DNA of 39,350 nt, from assembly GCA_027488855.1 (NCBI GenBank), contig JAIYAV010000338.1:1-39350 (forward strand), in the 5' to 3' direction. The notes beneath the pieces were generated by a model. It ran no database searches. It was not told the origin of the DNA and saw only the letters and a program-made list of their open reading frames with translations. A program made the translations under genes and the position numbers. This document shows, one piece after another, positions 24,957-31,763 of the stretch. This DNA comes from Saprospiraceae bacterium (GTDB lineage: Bacteria > Bacteroidota > Bacteroidia > Chitinophagales > Saprospiraceae). Positions within the stretch are counted from its first letter, which is position 1, and every line of letters starts with the position of its first letter.

Positions 24957-25868
24957 ATGGGCTACACTTCATGGTCTAGCGATGCTTATTCGCACTTAAA
25001 AACTTCCTACTCCGGCAAATCTGCTGATCAAATTTTCAGCAGCGGCATGAACCCCACGATGGACCCTCACGGGCTCGTTTTCCGCGAAAGCCGCGACTCC
25101 GATGCTCACCCCAATTCAATTGCAATTGCCGTGTTCCTGGATGTAACGGGCTCGATGGGCCAAATTCCGGAACTATTGATTCGCCACAAACTGGGTTCTT
25201 TGATGGACACCTTGCTGGCACACGGCGTCGAAGACCCTCAGGTGATGTTTTCCGCCATTGGTGACCACCACACCGACCGCGTTCCGTTGCAAATCGGACA
25301 ATTTGAATCGGGCACGGATGAATTGAATGACTGCCTTTCTAAAGTCTACCTCGAAGGTGGTGGCGGTGGCCAAAACATGGAATCCTACCTCCTGGCCTGG
25401 TTGGTGGCAGGCCGCCACACCAGCATCGATTGTTTCGAAAAAAGAGGCAACAAAGGTTTCCTGTTCACGATTGGTGACGAAAAAAACTGGGATTCGGTGG
25501 CCGCACCCCGTTTGAAAGAACTGATGGGTTATACCCAAACCGACCCGATTACCGATGCTCAGGTATTGGCTCAAGCGCAACGCATGTACCACGTTTTCCA
25601 CATCCACATCAATGAAACGGGCTACAAAGACAACCCCGATGTGATTGGCTATTGGAAAAAATTGCTGGGTGAACGCGCTCTGATTTTGGACCAGCACATG
25701 GCCGTGGCCGAATTGATTGCCTCCACCGTGGCAGTCATCAACGGCGCCAACCTGGACAAAGTGGCCGCAGAATTTGACGATGCAACGGCTAAATCCGTAA
25801 AAGATGCCTTGATGCTGGTGAGCACGGATGTGATCAAAGCAGGTACTAGCGGAGTGGTCAAACTTTAA
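24957..25868 (+). CDS. Cytoplasmic vWA domain protein
   Basis: This 303-residue protein has no signal peptide. It starts GYTSWSSDAYSHL and has FRESRDSDAHPNS before the vWA domain. The MIDAS is AVFLDVTGSMG with Asp62, Thr64 and Ser66. Further conserved blocks are QVMFSAIGDHHTDRVPLQIGQFESG, VYLEGGGGGQNMESYLLAW and FEKRGNKGFLFTIGDE. I know this as a widespread family of stand-alone vWA proteins of unknown role. It sits 31 bp after the J-domain/pseudokinase gene, so the two form an operon. Together they recall vWA/kinase modules of stress systems such as TerY, but no TerD or PP2C gene is in view. Confidence 0.85.
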   Translation: MGYTSWSSDAYSHLKTSYSGKSADQIFSSGMNPTMDPHGLVFRESRDSDAHPNSIAIAVFLDVTGSMGQIPELLIRHKLGSLMDTLLAHGVEDPQVMFSAIGDHHTDRVPLQIGQFESGTDELNDCLSKVYLEGGGGGQNMESYLLAWLVAGRHTSIDCFEKRGNKGFLFTIGDEKNWDSVAAPRLKELMGYTQTDPITDAQVLAQAQRMYHVFHIHINETGYKDNPDVIGYWKKLLGERALILDQHMAVAELIASTVAVINGANLDKVAAEFDDATAKSVKDALMLVSTDVIKAGTSGVVKL

Positions 25869-25878
25869 AGGTGCAAAA

Positions 25879-26049
25879 AGCCCCGCTAGGGGCGAAATAT
25901 GGGTAGTTAGACCACGACCAAGCGTGTCAACAGTCCCGTCAGGGACGCGATATGGGTATTCGTGATCAAAACAACCCACATTTCGTCCCTACGGGACTTT
26001 GAAAAAACCGGGCACCTCATTTCTACCCATATTTCGCCCCGATGGGGCT
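25879..26049. repeat. BIME-like cluster of four REP units in nested inversion
   Basis: The outer pair at 25879-25906 and 26023-26049 is inverted and shares the tail gggcgaaatatgggtag. The inner pair at 25933-25957 and 25974-25997 is also inverted. Each unit has its own small hairpin: GCCCC/GGGGC in the outer pair and GTCCC/GGGAC in the inner pair. This is the layout of a bacterial interspersed mosaic element made of REP units. It lies between the vWA gene and the PurA-like gene and may affect their relative expression. Confidence 0.85.
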
Positions 26050-26096
26050 GGTGGGTTGCTCAATAATCGCGTATTCTCTACTTAAATTTTGGCATC

Positions 26097-27287
26097 ATGA
26101 AAACGCAAATTGTAATTGGTTTAGGCTATGGCGACGAAGGCAAAGGTTTGACCACCGACTACCTCTGCCGCCAGGCCGACTGGCCACTCGTCATTCGTTT
26201 CTCAGGCGGGCACCAAGCCGGGCATACCGTCGTTACTGCTGAGGGCCAAAGGCATGTGTTTTCAAGCCTGGGTGCGGGTAGTTTGGCAGGTGCGGCCACC
26301 TATTGGAGCCGCTATTGTGCCTTTGCACCGGAGAATTTCTGGAAGGAATACCGGGCTTTGCAAGCTAATTCTACTGGCTTTGTGCCCAAAATGTATGTCG
26401 ATGCCCTGGCTCAAGTGACGACGCCGTATGATGTGTTTCACAATCAGTCTTCCGAAAAAATCAATGCGCACGGGAGTTGTGGCATGGGTTTTGGCGCAAC
26501 GATGGAGCGCAATGAACTGACGCCATACCGCTTGTATGTGCAGGATCTTTTTTACCCCACCGTGTTGGAGCAAAAATTGCTGGCCATTGGTGAATACTAC
26601 CGCCGCAAAGTGCACAACCCCATGCTAATGGTGGATTTGCAAGAAATCGTAACGGCTTTTAAAAGCGCTGTACAAGCGATTTTACCGCTAATTGAAGTGG
26701 TGGAAGAAAAAGTTTTTTTGGGAAAACGCATTTACCAATTGGGCTTTGATGCCCTGATTTTTGAAGGCAGCCAGGGAATTTTGCTGGATCGCGATTTTGG
26801 CTTTTTTCCCAATGTGACCCGGGCTTATACCACCTCGCGGAATGCCATGGAGCTGATCCAAAGCTACCAATTGCCCCTACCCGAACTGTTTTACATCACG
26901 CGGGCCTACCAAACCCGCCACGGCAAAGGTTTTTTGTCGAATGAAGGCCTTAAGTTGAGTTATACCCCCAACCCCACTGAAACCAATGTTTACAACGAGT
27001 GGCAAGGCCATCAACGGGTGGCACCACTTGATGTGGATTTATTGAATTACGCCCTTGATTGTGACCGAAATTTTTCGGGAACTGCGCCCAAAAACCTGGT
27101 GATTACTTGTTTGGATCAGTTGAATGGCCCCATGGAAGCTAGTGTTGCTGGAAAAATGGTGACGTTTGTGAAGCCTGAAAAGCTTTTGCGTCAACTCAAC
27201 CTAAAACCCGGCAATTTGCTTTTATCTTATTCAGATCGAGCAGATGGAATGGTAAAATTATCGCAGGTGCAAATGGTAAAAGTTTAG
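26097..27287 (+). CDS. Divergent PurA-superfamily (adenylosuccinate synthetase-like) enzyme
   Basis: This is a 396-residue enzyme, shorter than usual PurA (about 430). The phosphate and catalytic elements are kept: GYGDEGKG with Asp13 and Lys16, SGGHQAGHT with His43, EGSQGILLDRDFGFFP (223-238) and ITRAYQTRHGKG (267-278). Asn38 of E. coli PurA is Gln40 here. The aspartate-binding arginine loop (TTGRxRRxGW) is replaced by EWQGHQRVAPLD (301-312), and the guanine-contacting KLD reads Cys338-Leu-Asp. It should thus phosphorylate and ligate, but perhaps with another amino acid or nucleotide. It is unlikely to be the housekeeping PurA. It follows the vWA gene across a BIME and precedes rlmN. Confidence 0.82.
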   Translation: MKTQIVIGLGYGDEGKGLTTDYLCRQADWPLVIRFSGGHQAGHTVVTAEGQRHVFSSLGAGSLAGAATYWSRYCAFAPENFWKEYRALQANSTGFVPKMYVDALAQVTTPYDVFHNQSSEKINAHGSCGMGFGATMERNELTPYRLYVQDLFYPTVLEQKLLAIGEYYRRKVHNPMLMVDLQEIVTAFKSAVQAILPLIEVVEEKVFLGKRIYQLGFDALIFEGSQGILLDRDFGFFPNVTRAYTTSRNAMELIQSYQLPLPELFYITRAYQTRHGKGFLSNEGLKLSYTPNPTETNVYNEWQGHQRVAPLDVDLLNYALDCDRNFSGTAPKNLVITCLDQLNGPMEASVAGKMVTFVKPEKLLRQLNLKPGNLLLSYSDRADGMVKLSQVQMVKV

Positions 27288-27310
27288 TTTTCAACATCTC
27301 AACTTATCCG

Positions 27311-27318
27311 TATCTTTG
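27311..27318 (+). promoter_or_regulatory. Candidate -7 promoter element of rlmN, very close to the ATG
   Basis: TATCTTTG fits TAnnTTTG. The first rlmN ATG (27323) is only 4 bp downstream, which puts the expected transcription start on or just before that ATG. A second in-frame ATG is at 27341. The upstream -33 box is weak (TTTTC at about 27289). Confidence 0.55.
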
Positions 27319-27322
27319 CGCC

Positions 27323-28372
27323 ATGAATGGAAAAGAACGCATGGATATCCGACAGCGCTCGTTGGCAGAATTAGGGGAGCTGTTCAAAGAAATGGGGGAA
27401 GCCAAATTCCGGGCCGTACAGGTCCATGAATGGTTGTGGCAAAAAGGGGCGCGTTCCTTTGAAGCCATGACCAACCTATCCAAGGCCCTGCGGGAAAAAC
27501 TGGCTGAAAACTTTGTCATCAACGCCATCGTGGAAGACAAGGTACAACGCAGTGCCGATGGCACCATCAAATCACGCTTTCGCCTGCACGATGGGCACCT
27601 CATCGAATCGGTGCTGATTCCAGTGCCGGAAGACAAACGTTTTACCGTCTGTGTATCCTGTCAGGTGGGCTGCAGTTTGACCTGCAAATTTTGTGCAACC
27701 GGGCGCATGAAGCGCGTACGCAACCTGGACGCCGCCGAAATAGTCGACCAAGTAGTGATGGTCAACCAACAATGCCTCGAAACTTTCGGGCATCCGCTGA
27801 CCAACATCGTGTACATGGGTATGGGTGAGCCGCTCCTGGCTTACAACAATGTGATGGAAAGCATCGAGCGCCTAACTGCTCCTGATGGCCTCAACATGTC
27901 GCCCCGCCGCATCACCATCAGCACGGCAGGCATTGCCAAAATGATCAAAAAGCTGGCCGACGATGGTTGCAAAACCAATCTGGCCCTTTCCCTCCACGCC
28001 GCCGACGACCTCAAGCGCGACGAACTGATGCCCATCAACGAGCAGAACAACCTGGCCGTACTGATGGAAGCGCTGGAATACTTCTACCGCAAAACCCACA
28101 ACCGCATCAGTTACGAATACATTACTTTCCAAAACGTCAACGACGGATTGGAAGATGCGGCCAAACTGGCCAAACTCTGCCGTCGTTTCCCCGTGCGGGT
28201 CAACATCATCGAGTACAACCCGATTGGTGATGTGCCTTACCTCAAATCGGAGGAAGACCGCATCGACGCCTTTGCACGTTACCTGCGCGAACGCGAAATT
28301 ATGGTGACGGTACGGCGGAGTCGGGGCAAGGATATTGATGCAGCTTGTGGGCAATTGGCGAATAAAGAATAA
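27323..28372 (+). CDS. rlmN: Dual-specificity RNA methyltransferase RlmN
   Basis: This 349-residue radical SAM enzyme has the cluster motif Cys117-x3-Cys121-x2-Cys124 (GCSLTCKFCATG). The two methyl-transfer cysteines are also in place: Cys110 in TVCVSCQVGC and Cys342 in DIDAACGQL. GMGEPLLAYNNV, SPRRITISTAG and NLALSLHA are standard family blocks. It methylates C2 of A2503 in 23S rRNA and A37 in some tRNAs. The start may be the ATG at 27323, six codons before the one at 27341; the promoter position makes the transcript leaderless or nearly so. Transcription is independent of the PurA-like gene. Confidence 0.96.
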   Translation: MNGKERMDIRQRSLAELGELFKEMGEAKFRAVQVHEWLWQKGARSFEAMTNLSKALREKLAENFVINAIVEDKVQRSADGTIKSRFRLHDGHLIESVLIPVPEDKRFTVCVSCQVGCSLTCKFCATGRMKRVRNLDAAEIVDQVVMVNQQCLETFGHPLTNIVYMGMGEPLLAYNNVMESIERLTAPDGLNMSPRRITISTAGIAKMIKKLADDGCKTNLALSLHAADDLKRDELMPINEQNNLAVLMEALEYFYRKTHNRISYEYITFQNVNDGLEDAAKLAKLCRRFPVRVNIIEYNPIGDVPYLKSEEDRIDAFARYLREREIMVTVRRSRGKDIDAACGQLANKE

Positions 28373-28450
28373 AAAAATAAATTTTTCAGATCGGGAACTT
28401 TTTAATTTAGGATATGGTTGATGCTTTGAAACCTAAAAAATCCTAATTTT

Positions 28451-29032
28451 ATGGTAGCACAAGCAACGCAAAGCATGAATTACGATCGTATCCTGGAGGA
28501 GGAGTTGCTGCCTCAGGCAGAGGCGCTGCTTACTTTTGCTTACCATCTGACCTACAATCAGCAGGATGCTGAAGATTTGGTGCAGGAAACGTACATGAAA
28601 GCGTACAAGGCCATCGACAAATACATCGAAGGCACCAACGCTAAAGCATGGCTGTTCAAAATCCTGAAAAACACCTTCATCAACGATTACCGCCGCAAAA
28701 GCCGTGGCCCTGCAATGAAAGAGTTGGATGAGGTCATCGCCTATCAGAATCGTGAAAACACGCCTTACATCAGCGCACATGCGGGTTTGGCGGAGGAAAC
28801 TTACGAGTCTGCAATGGGGGACGAAGTCACGATGGCCATCAACAAACTTTCGATGAACTTTCGGGAAGTATTGCTGTTGAGCGATGTGGAAGATTTTTCT
28901 TACGAAGAAATCTCCAAAATTCTGGATATTCCCATCGGAACGGTGCGTTCGCGGCTGAACCGGGCACGGAATGCCGTCAAAGAAGATTTGCAATTGTACG
29001 CCCAGTCCATGGGCTTCAAAGACAATCGATAA
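28451..29032 (+). CDS. ECF-type RNA polymerase sigma factor
   Basis: This 193-residue protein has sigma region 2 (LLTFAYHLTYNQQDAEDLVQ, then AWLFKILKNTFINDYRRKSR, about 27-84) and region 4 (NFREVLLLSDVEDFSYEEIS, then IPIGTVRSRLNRAR, about 135-178). It belongs to the RpoE-like ECF group common in Bacteroidota with a small anti-sigma factor next door. That candidate lies 295 bp downstream, beyond a strong terminator and REP hairpins. Upstream is GGGAACTT at about 28393, similar to an ECF -35 box, so self-activation is possible. TTAGGAT (28407-28413) and ATCCTAA (28440-28446) form an inverted repeat just before the start. Confidence 0.92.
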   Translation: MVAQATQSMNYDRILEEELLPQAEALLTFAYHLTYNQQDAEDLVQETYMKAYKAIDKYIEGTNAKAWLFKILKNTFINDYRRKSRGPAMKELDEVIAYQNRENTPYISAHAGLAEETYESAMGDEVTMAINKLSMNFREVLLLSDVEDFSYEEISKILDIPIGTVRSRLNRARNAVKEDLQLYAQSMGFKDNR

Positions 29033-29033
29033 A

Positions 29034-29049
29034 CCCAGCCTTGGCTGGG
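29034..29049. repeat. Compact hairpin after the sigma factor stop
   Basis: CCCAGCC-tt-GGCTGGG is an almost perfect 16-nt dyad directly after the sigma gene stop. It precedes the stronger terminator at 29053-29107. Confidence 0.6.
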
Positions 29050-29052
29050 AAC

Positions 29053-29107
29053 AGGCCTTTTCTTCTGATCCATACCTGGGACGGTGCGAAGAATGGGCCT
29101 TTTTTTT
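29053..29107 (+). terminator. Rho-independent terminator of the sigma factor gene
   Basis: AGGCCTTTTCTTC at 29053-29065 pairs with GAAGAATGGGCCT at 29088-29100 (11 of 13), followed by a run of about eight T (29100-29107). It should separate the sigma transcript from the anti-sigma-like gene. Confidence 0.85.
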
Positions 29108-29240
29108 AGCCTGCGGCTAAAAATCCCACGGCTGAAGCCATGGGTTGGTTTTTTGGAGTGCCCTCCCACGGATAAATCCATGGGTTGGGTACAAGAGTGG
29201 AAACTTGAAATTTGTACCTTCCACGGTTAAAACCATGGAG
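29103..29240. repeat. Cluster of REP-like hairpins (CCACGG/CCATGG type)
   Basis: A perfect 9-bp hairpin TTTTTAGCC-tgc-GGCTAAAAA (29103-29123) is followed by three hairpins: CCCACGGC/GCCATGGG (29125-29144), CCCACGGAT/ATCCATGGG (29165-29184) and CCACGGTT/AACCATGG (29221-29238). All three have the same C:A mismatch on the plus strand, which becomes a G:U pair in minus-strand RNA. They belong to the family seen at 19143-19205. Confidence 0.8.
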
Positions 29241-29327
29241 TTCTAGTTAACCTTAATTAAATGCTACCGGAGGATCTACGACCTACGATTAAAATCGGGG
29301 GATAGATCACCACAAAAAAACAAGGCT

Positions 29328-29576
29328 ATGGTAAAGAGTCCGATCACCAATGATGAGTTCATTAAAAAGGTGGGGTTATTCCTGGACAACGAACTCAGTG
29401 ACAAAGAAAGCCGCGATCTCCTGCGCGAGATTCAGACAAACCCGGCATTCATGCACATTTTAAAAGAAGAGCAGACCTTTAGAGAATTTATAAAGACTAA
29501 AATAGACCGACGAAAACCTTCTCCTGCCTTAATAGCTTCAATAAAAGACAAAATAAAAGCTTCTTCGCCGATCTGA
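29328..29576 (+). CDS. Small anti-sigma-factor-like protein without zinc ligands
   Basis: This 82-residue soluble protein has the layout of Bacteroidota anti-sigma proteins: NDEFIKKVGLFLDNELSDKESRDLLREI, a middle segment, then EEQTFREFIKTKI and a Pro-Ser-Leu-Ile-x-Ser-Ile-Lys tail. Zinc-binding (ZAS) relatives have His and Cys residues in the middle segment; here it reads NPAFMHILK, and the protein contains no cysteine. If it binds the ECF factor upstream, it cannot sense redox through zinc. It follows the sigma gene in the same direction but after a terminator and REP hairpins, so it needs its own promoter. The function is inferred from layout and neighbour. Confidence 0.65.
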   Translation: MVKSPITNDEFIKKVGLFLDNELSDKESRDLLREIQTNPAFMHILKEEQTFREFIKTKIDRRKPSPALIASIKDKIKASSPI

Positions 29577-29604
29577 TTGTGATAGCAGATCCTTCCTAAA
29601 ACCA

Positions 29605-30453
29605 CTAGTCCTTCAACACCTTTAAGCTCAGATCCAGACTTTGGGCGGAGTGCGTCAGTGCACCTACCGAAATGTAATCTACACCTGTGAGTGCAATTGC
29701 ACGAAGTGTGTCCAGGGTTACTCCGCCCGAAGCCTCGGTCTCGAAGCGATTGCCCACTATTTTTACGGCTTCACGCATGGTCTCCAGCTGGAAATTATCT
29801 AACATGATGCGGGTAACTTTTCCTGTGTCGAGCACCTGCTGGAGTTCCTCCAAATTGCGCACCTCTACCGTCACATTGAGGTTCAGTCCTTTTTCCTGCT
29901 GATAGGTATAGACCCGTTCAATGGCCGCTTGAATGCTGCCACAGGCATCGGTGTGGTTGTCTTTGATCATGAACCAGTCATACAGCCCGTCGCGGTAATT
30001 GTGGCAGCCCCCGATGCGTACGGCCCATTTTTCCAAAAAGCGGATCAGGGGTGTGGTTTTGCGGGTATCCAAAATTTTGACGGGTAGATCGGCTACGGCA
30101 TCGTGGTATTGCTTGCTGATGGTGGCAATGCCACTCATGCGTTGCATGGTGTTGAGGGTGAGGCGCTCGCCCTGAAGTAGGGCCTGAGAGTGACACTCGA
30201 CGATGAAGGCTACGTCGCCATACTTGATGTTGGTGCCATCGTCGAGGAGTTTTTCAAACTGAGCCGTAGGGTCCAGGGTTTTAAAGATGCGCTCAGCAAT
30301 GGCTACTCCGGCGAGTACCCCTTCGTCTTTGACGAGCAGGCGGGCGCGGTTGCGGGCTTCGGCAGGAATGCAAGCGAGGCAGGTGACATCGCCCGTGCCA
30401 ATGTCTTCCTTGAGGCCGGCGGTGATGAAAGCGTCGATTTGATCGAAGGACAT
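29605..30453 (-). CDS. nadC: Nicotinate-nucleotide pyrophosphorylase (carboxylating), NadC
   Basis: This 282-residue enzyme makes nicotinate mononucleotide from quinolinate and PRPP in NAD synthesis. It shows LKEDIGTGDVT near residue 14, ERLTLNTMQRMSGIAT near residue 96, and the conserved DTRKTTPLIRFLEKWAVRIGGCHNYRDGLYDWFMIKDNH (about 129-167). VTVEVRNLEEL, IMLDNFQLETMREAV and EASGGVTLDTLRAIALTGVDYISVGALTHS complete the barrel. All substrate-binding Arg, Lys and His residues of these blocks are present. It is convergent with the anti-sigma-like gene. Together with cinA it gives this window two NAD-metabolism genes, not linked. Confidence 0.96.
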   Translation of the reverse strand: MSFDQIDAFITAGLKEDIGTGDVTCLACIPAEARNRARLLVKDEGVLAGVAIAERIFKTLDPTAQFEKLLDDGTNIKYGDVAFIVECHSQALLQGERLTLNTMQRMSGIATISKQYHDAVADLPVKILDTRKTTPLIRFLEKWAVRIGGCHNYRDGLYDWFMIKDNHTDACGSIQAAIERVYTYQQEKGLNLNVTVEVRNLEELQQVLDTGKVTRIMLDNFQLETMREAVKIVGNRFETEASGGVTLDTLRAIALTGVDYISVGALTHSAQSLDLSLKVLKD

Positions 30454-30484
30454 AACTGAAATTTGGATTGTTTATGGGTTAACC

Positions 30485-30651
30485 AAAGCGACATGATGGG
30501 AAAACGGATGAAACGGATAAAACGGATTTAAACGGATTTTGGCTTTTGCCTTCGGCAAAGCCCTTACATTTTTTTTGTCATACCGCCGTAGGCGGAAAAT
30601 CCGTTTAAATCCGCTCAATCCGTTTCATCCGTTTTCCCCTCATGTCGCTTT
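30485..30651. repeat. 56-bp palindrome with tandem-repeat arms and hairpin centre
   Basis: The arms 30485-30540 and 30596-30651 are complementary at 52 of 56 positions. Each arm holds four copies of aaacggat with an 8-10 bp period. The 55-nt centre contains two more hairpins, GGCTTTtGCC-ttc-GGCaAAGCC and CCGCC-gta-GGCGG. It lies between the leftward isomerase-like and nadC genes and could terminate the former or shape the nadC leader. Confidence 0.9.
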
Positions 30652-30667
30652 AGAAGATCGTAGAGCG

Positions 30668-31594
30668 TCAGATCATCTTGCCTACCTTTTCCAGCAGGGC
30701 TTTGGTCAATTTAATTCCTTCTTTTTCAGGCGTTTTTTGTCCCTCGTACTCGATACCGACATAACCTTTGAACTTCGCTTTTTTTACGATTTTCATCATT
30801 TTTAGGTAGTCGGTATGGGTTTCATTGCCTGTGGCATCGAAGTCGTGGGTTTTGGCGCTCACCCCTTTGGCGAAAGGCATCAATTCCTCCACGCCTAGGT
30901 AGCGGTCGTATTCTTCGGCGCAATCCCAGGAACCTTGTTTGCGCGTAACGCAGAAGTTACCAAAATCGGGTAGGGTACCCACATTTTTCATGTTGACCTG
31001 CTTCATCACGCCGGATAGCCATTTGCCATTGGAGGAGTAGCCTCCGTGGTTTTCAACGATGACGTTGATGCCCATGCTCGCGCCGAATTCACCAATTTTG
31101 CTCAATCCTTCTACGGCAGCTTTGCCAACTTCTTCGGCGGTGCCTTTACCCGCAGCGTTCACGCGGATGGTCGCGCAGCCCAGGTATTTGGCGCATTCTA
31201 CCCACTGTTTGTGTTGGTCTACGGCTTTGTTGAGCTCGGCAGCATCAGTGGCACCCAAGTTGCCTTCACCATCGATCATGATGAGGTGGTTCTTGATGCC
31301 GTTGTCCTTGCAACGCATGAGCAGCTCGTTGAGGTAAGTGGTATCTTTGGCTTTGTCTTTGAAGAACTGGTTGACGTATTCAACAACTCCAATGCCAAAT
31401 TCTTTGCGGGCCATCACCGGAAAGTCCAGGTTGGTCATTTCTTTTTTGAAGAGGGCTGTATGCAACGACCACTCAGCCAGCGAAATTTCAAAAAACATTT
31501 TTTTGCTGCTGTCCAGGTCCATGCTGCTCAGCGGCAGCACTGCCAAACCCGCCGCAGTATAAGTCATCTGATGTAGGAAATCACGACGTTTCAT
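30668..31594 (-). CDS. Tat-exported sugar phosphate isomerase/epimerase-like protein
   Basis: The open frame extends to 31717, but the ATG at 31594 gives 308 residues with a Tat-type signal: KRRDFLHQM followed by a hydrophobic stretch ending near LPLSS. The rest is an AP endonuclease 2 / xylose isomerase-like TIM barrel. Metal-ligand regions are visible in HLIMIDGEG, NVIVENHGGYSS, LPDFGNFC and KTHDFD, with YVGIEYEGQKTPEKEG at the end. Members act as sugar isomerases or epimerases in carbohydrate use; the substrate is unknown. DUF1593 lies upstream on the same strand, another likely exported carbohydrate- or nucleoside-related protein. Confidence 0.88.
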   Translation of the reverse strand: MKRRDFLHQMTYTAAGLAVLPLSSMDLDSSKKMFFEISLAEWSLHTALFKKEMTNLDFPVMARKEFGIGVVEYVNQFFKDKAKDTTYLNELLMRCKDNGIKNHLIMIDGEGNLGATDAAELNKAVDQHKQWVECAKYLGCATIRVNAAGKGTAEEVGKAAVEGLSKIGEFGASMGINVIVENHGGYSSNGKWLSGVMKQVNMKNVGTLPDFGNFCVTRKQGSWDCAEEYDRYLGVEELMPFAKGVSAKTHDFDATGNETHTDYLKMMKIVKKAKFKGYVGIEYEGQKTPEKEGIKLTKALLEKVGKMI

Positions 31595-31763
31595 ATGGTA
31601 GAAGAATTTTGCGTGAATTAATGGTGAGCAAGATAGGCGTTTTGAGAGATTCTGGATGGGCGGGGCTAGAAAAATAAAATGCCTGCAAACTGACACCATT
31701 TGAAAAAGAAGCATCATTGAGCTGGAATGGTCAAGACTTGATTTAACGATTATCCTTTTACTT

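Noticed and set aside
24957-25868. Full tellurium-resistance (Ter) system
   Set aside because: Only a vWA and a pseudokinase gene are present; no TerD, TerC or PP2C genes lie in the window, so only a resemblance is claimed.
25173-25979. Leftward 268-codon frame
   Set aside because: Antisense to the vWA gene and running into the BIME; His/Phe-rich shadow translation.
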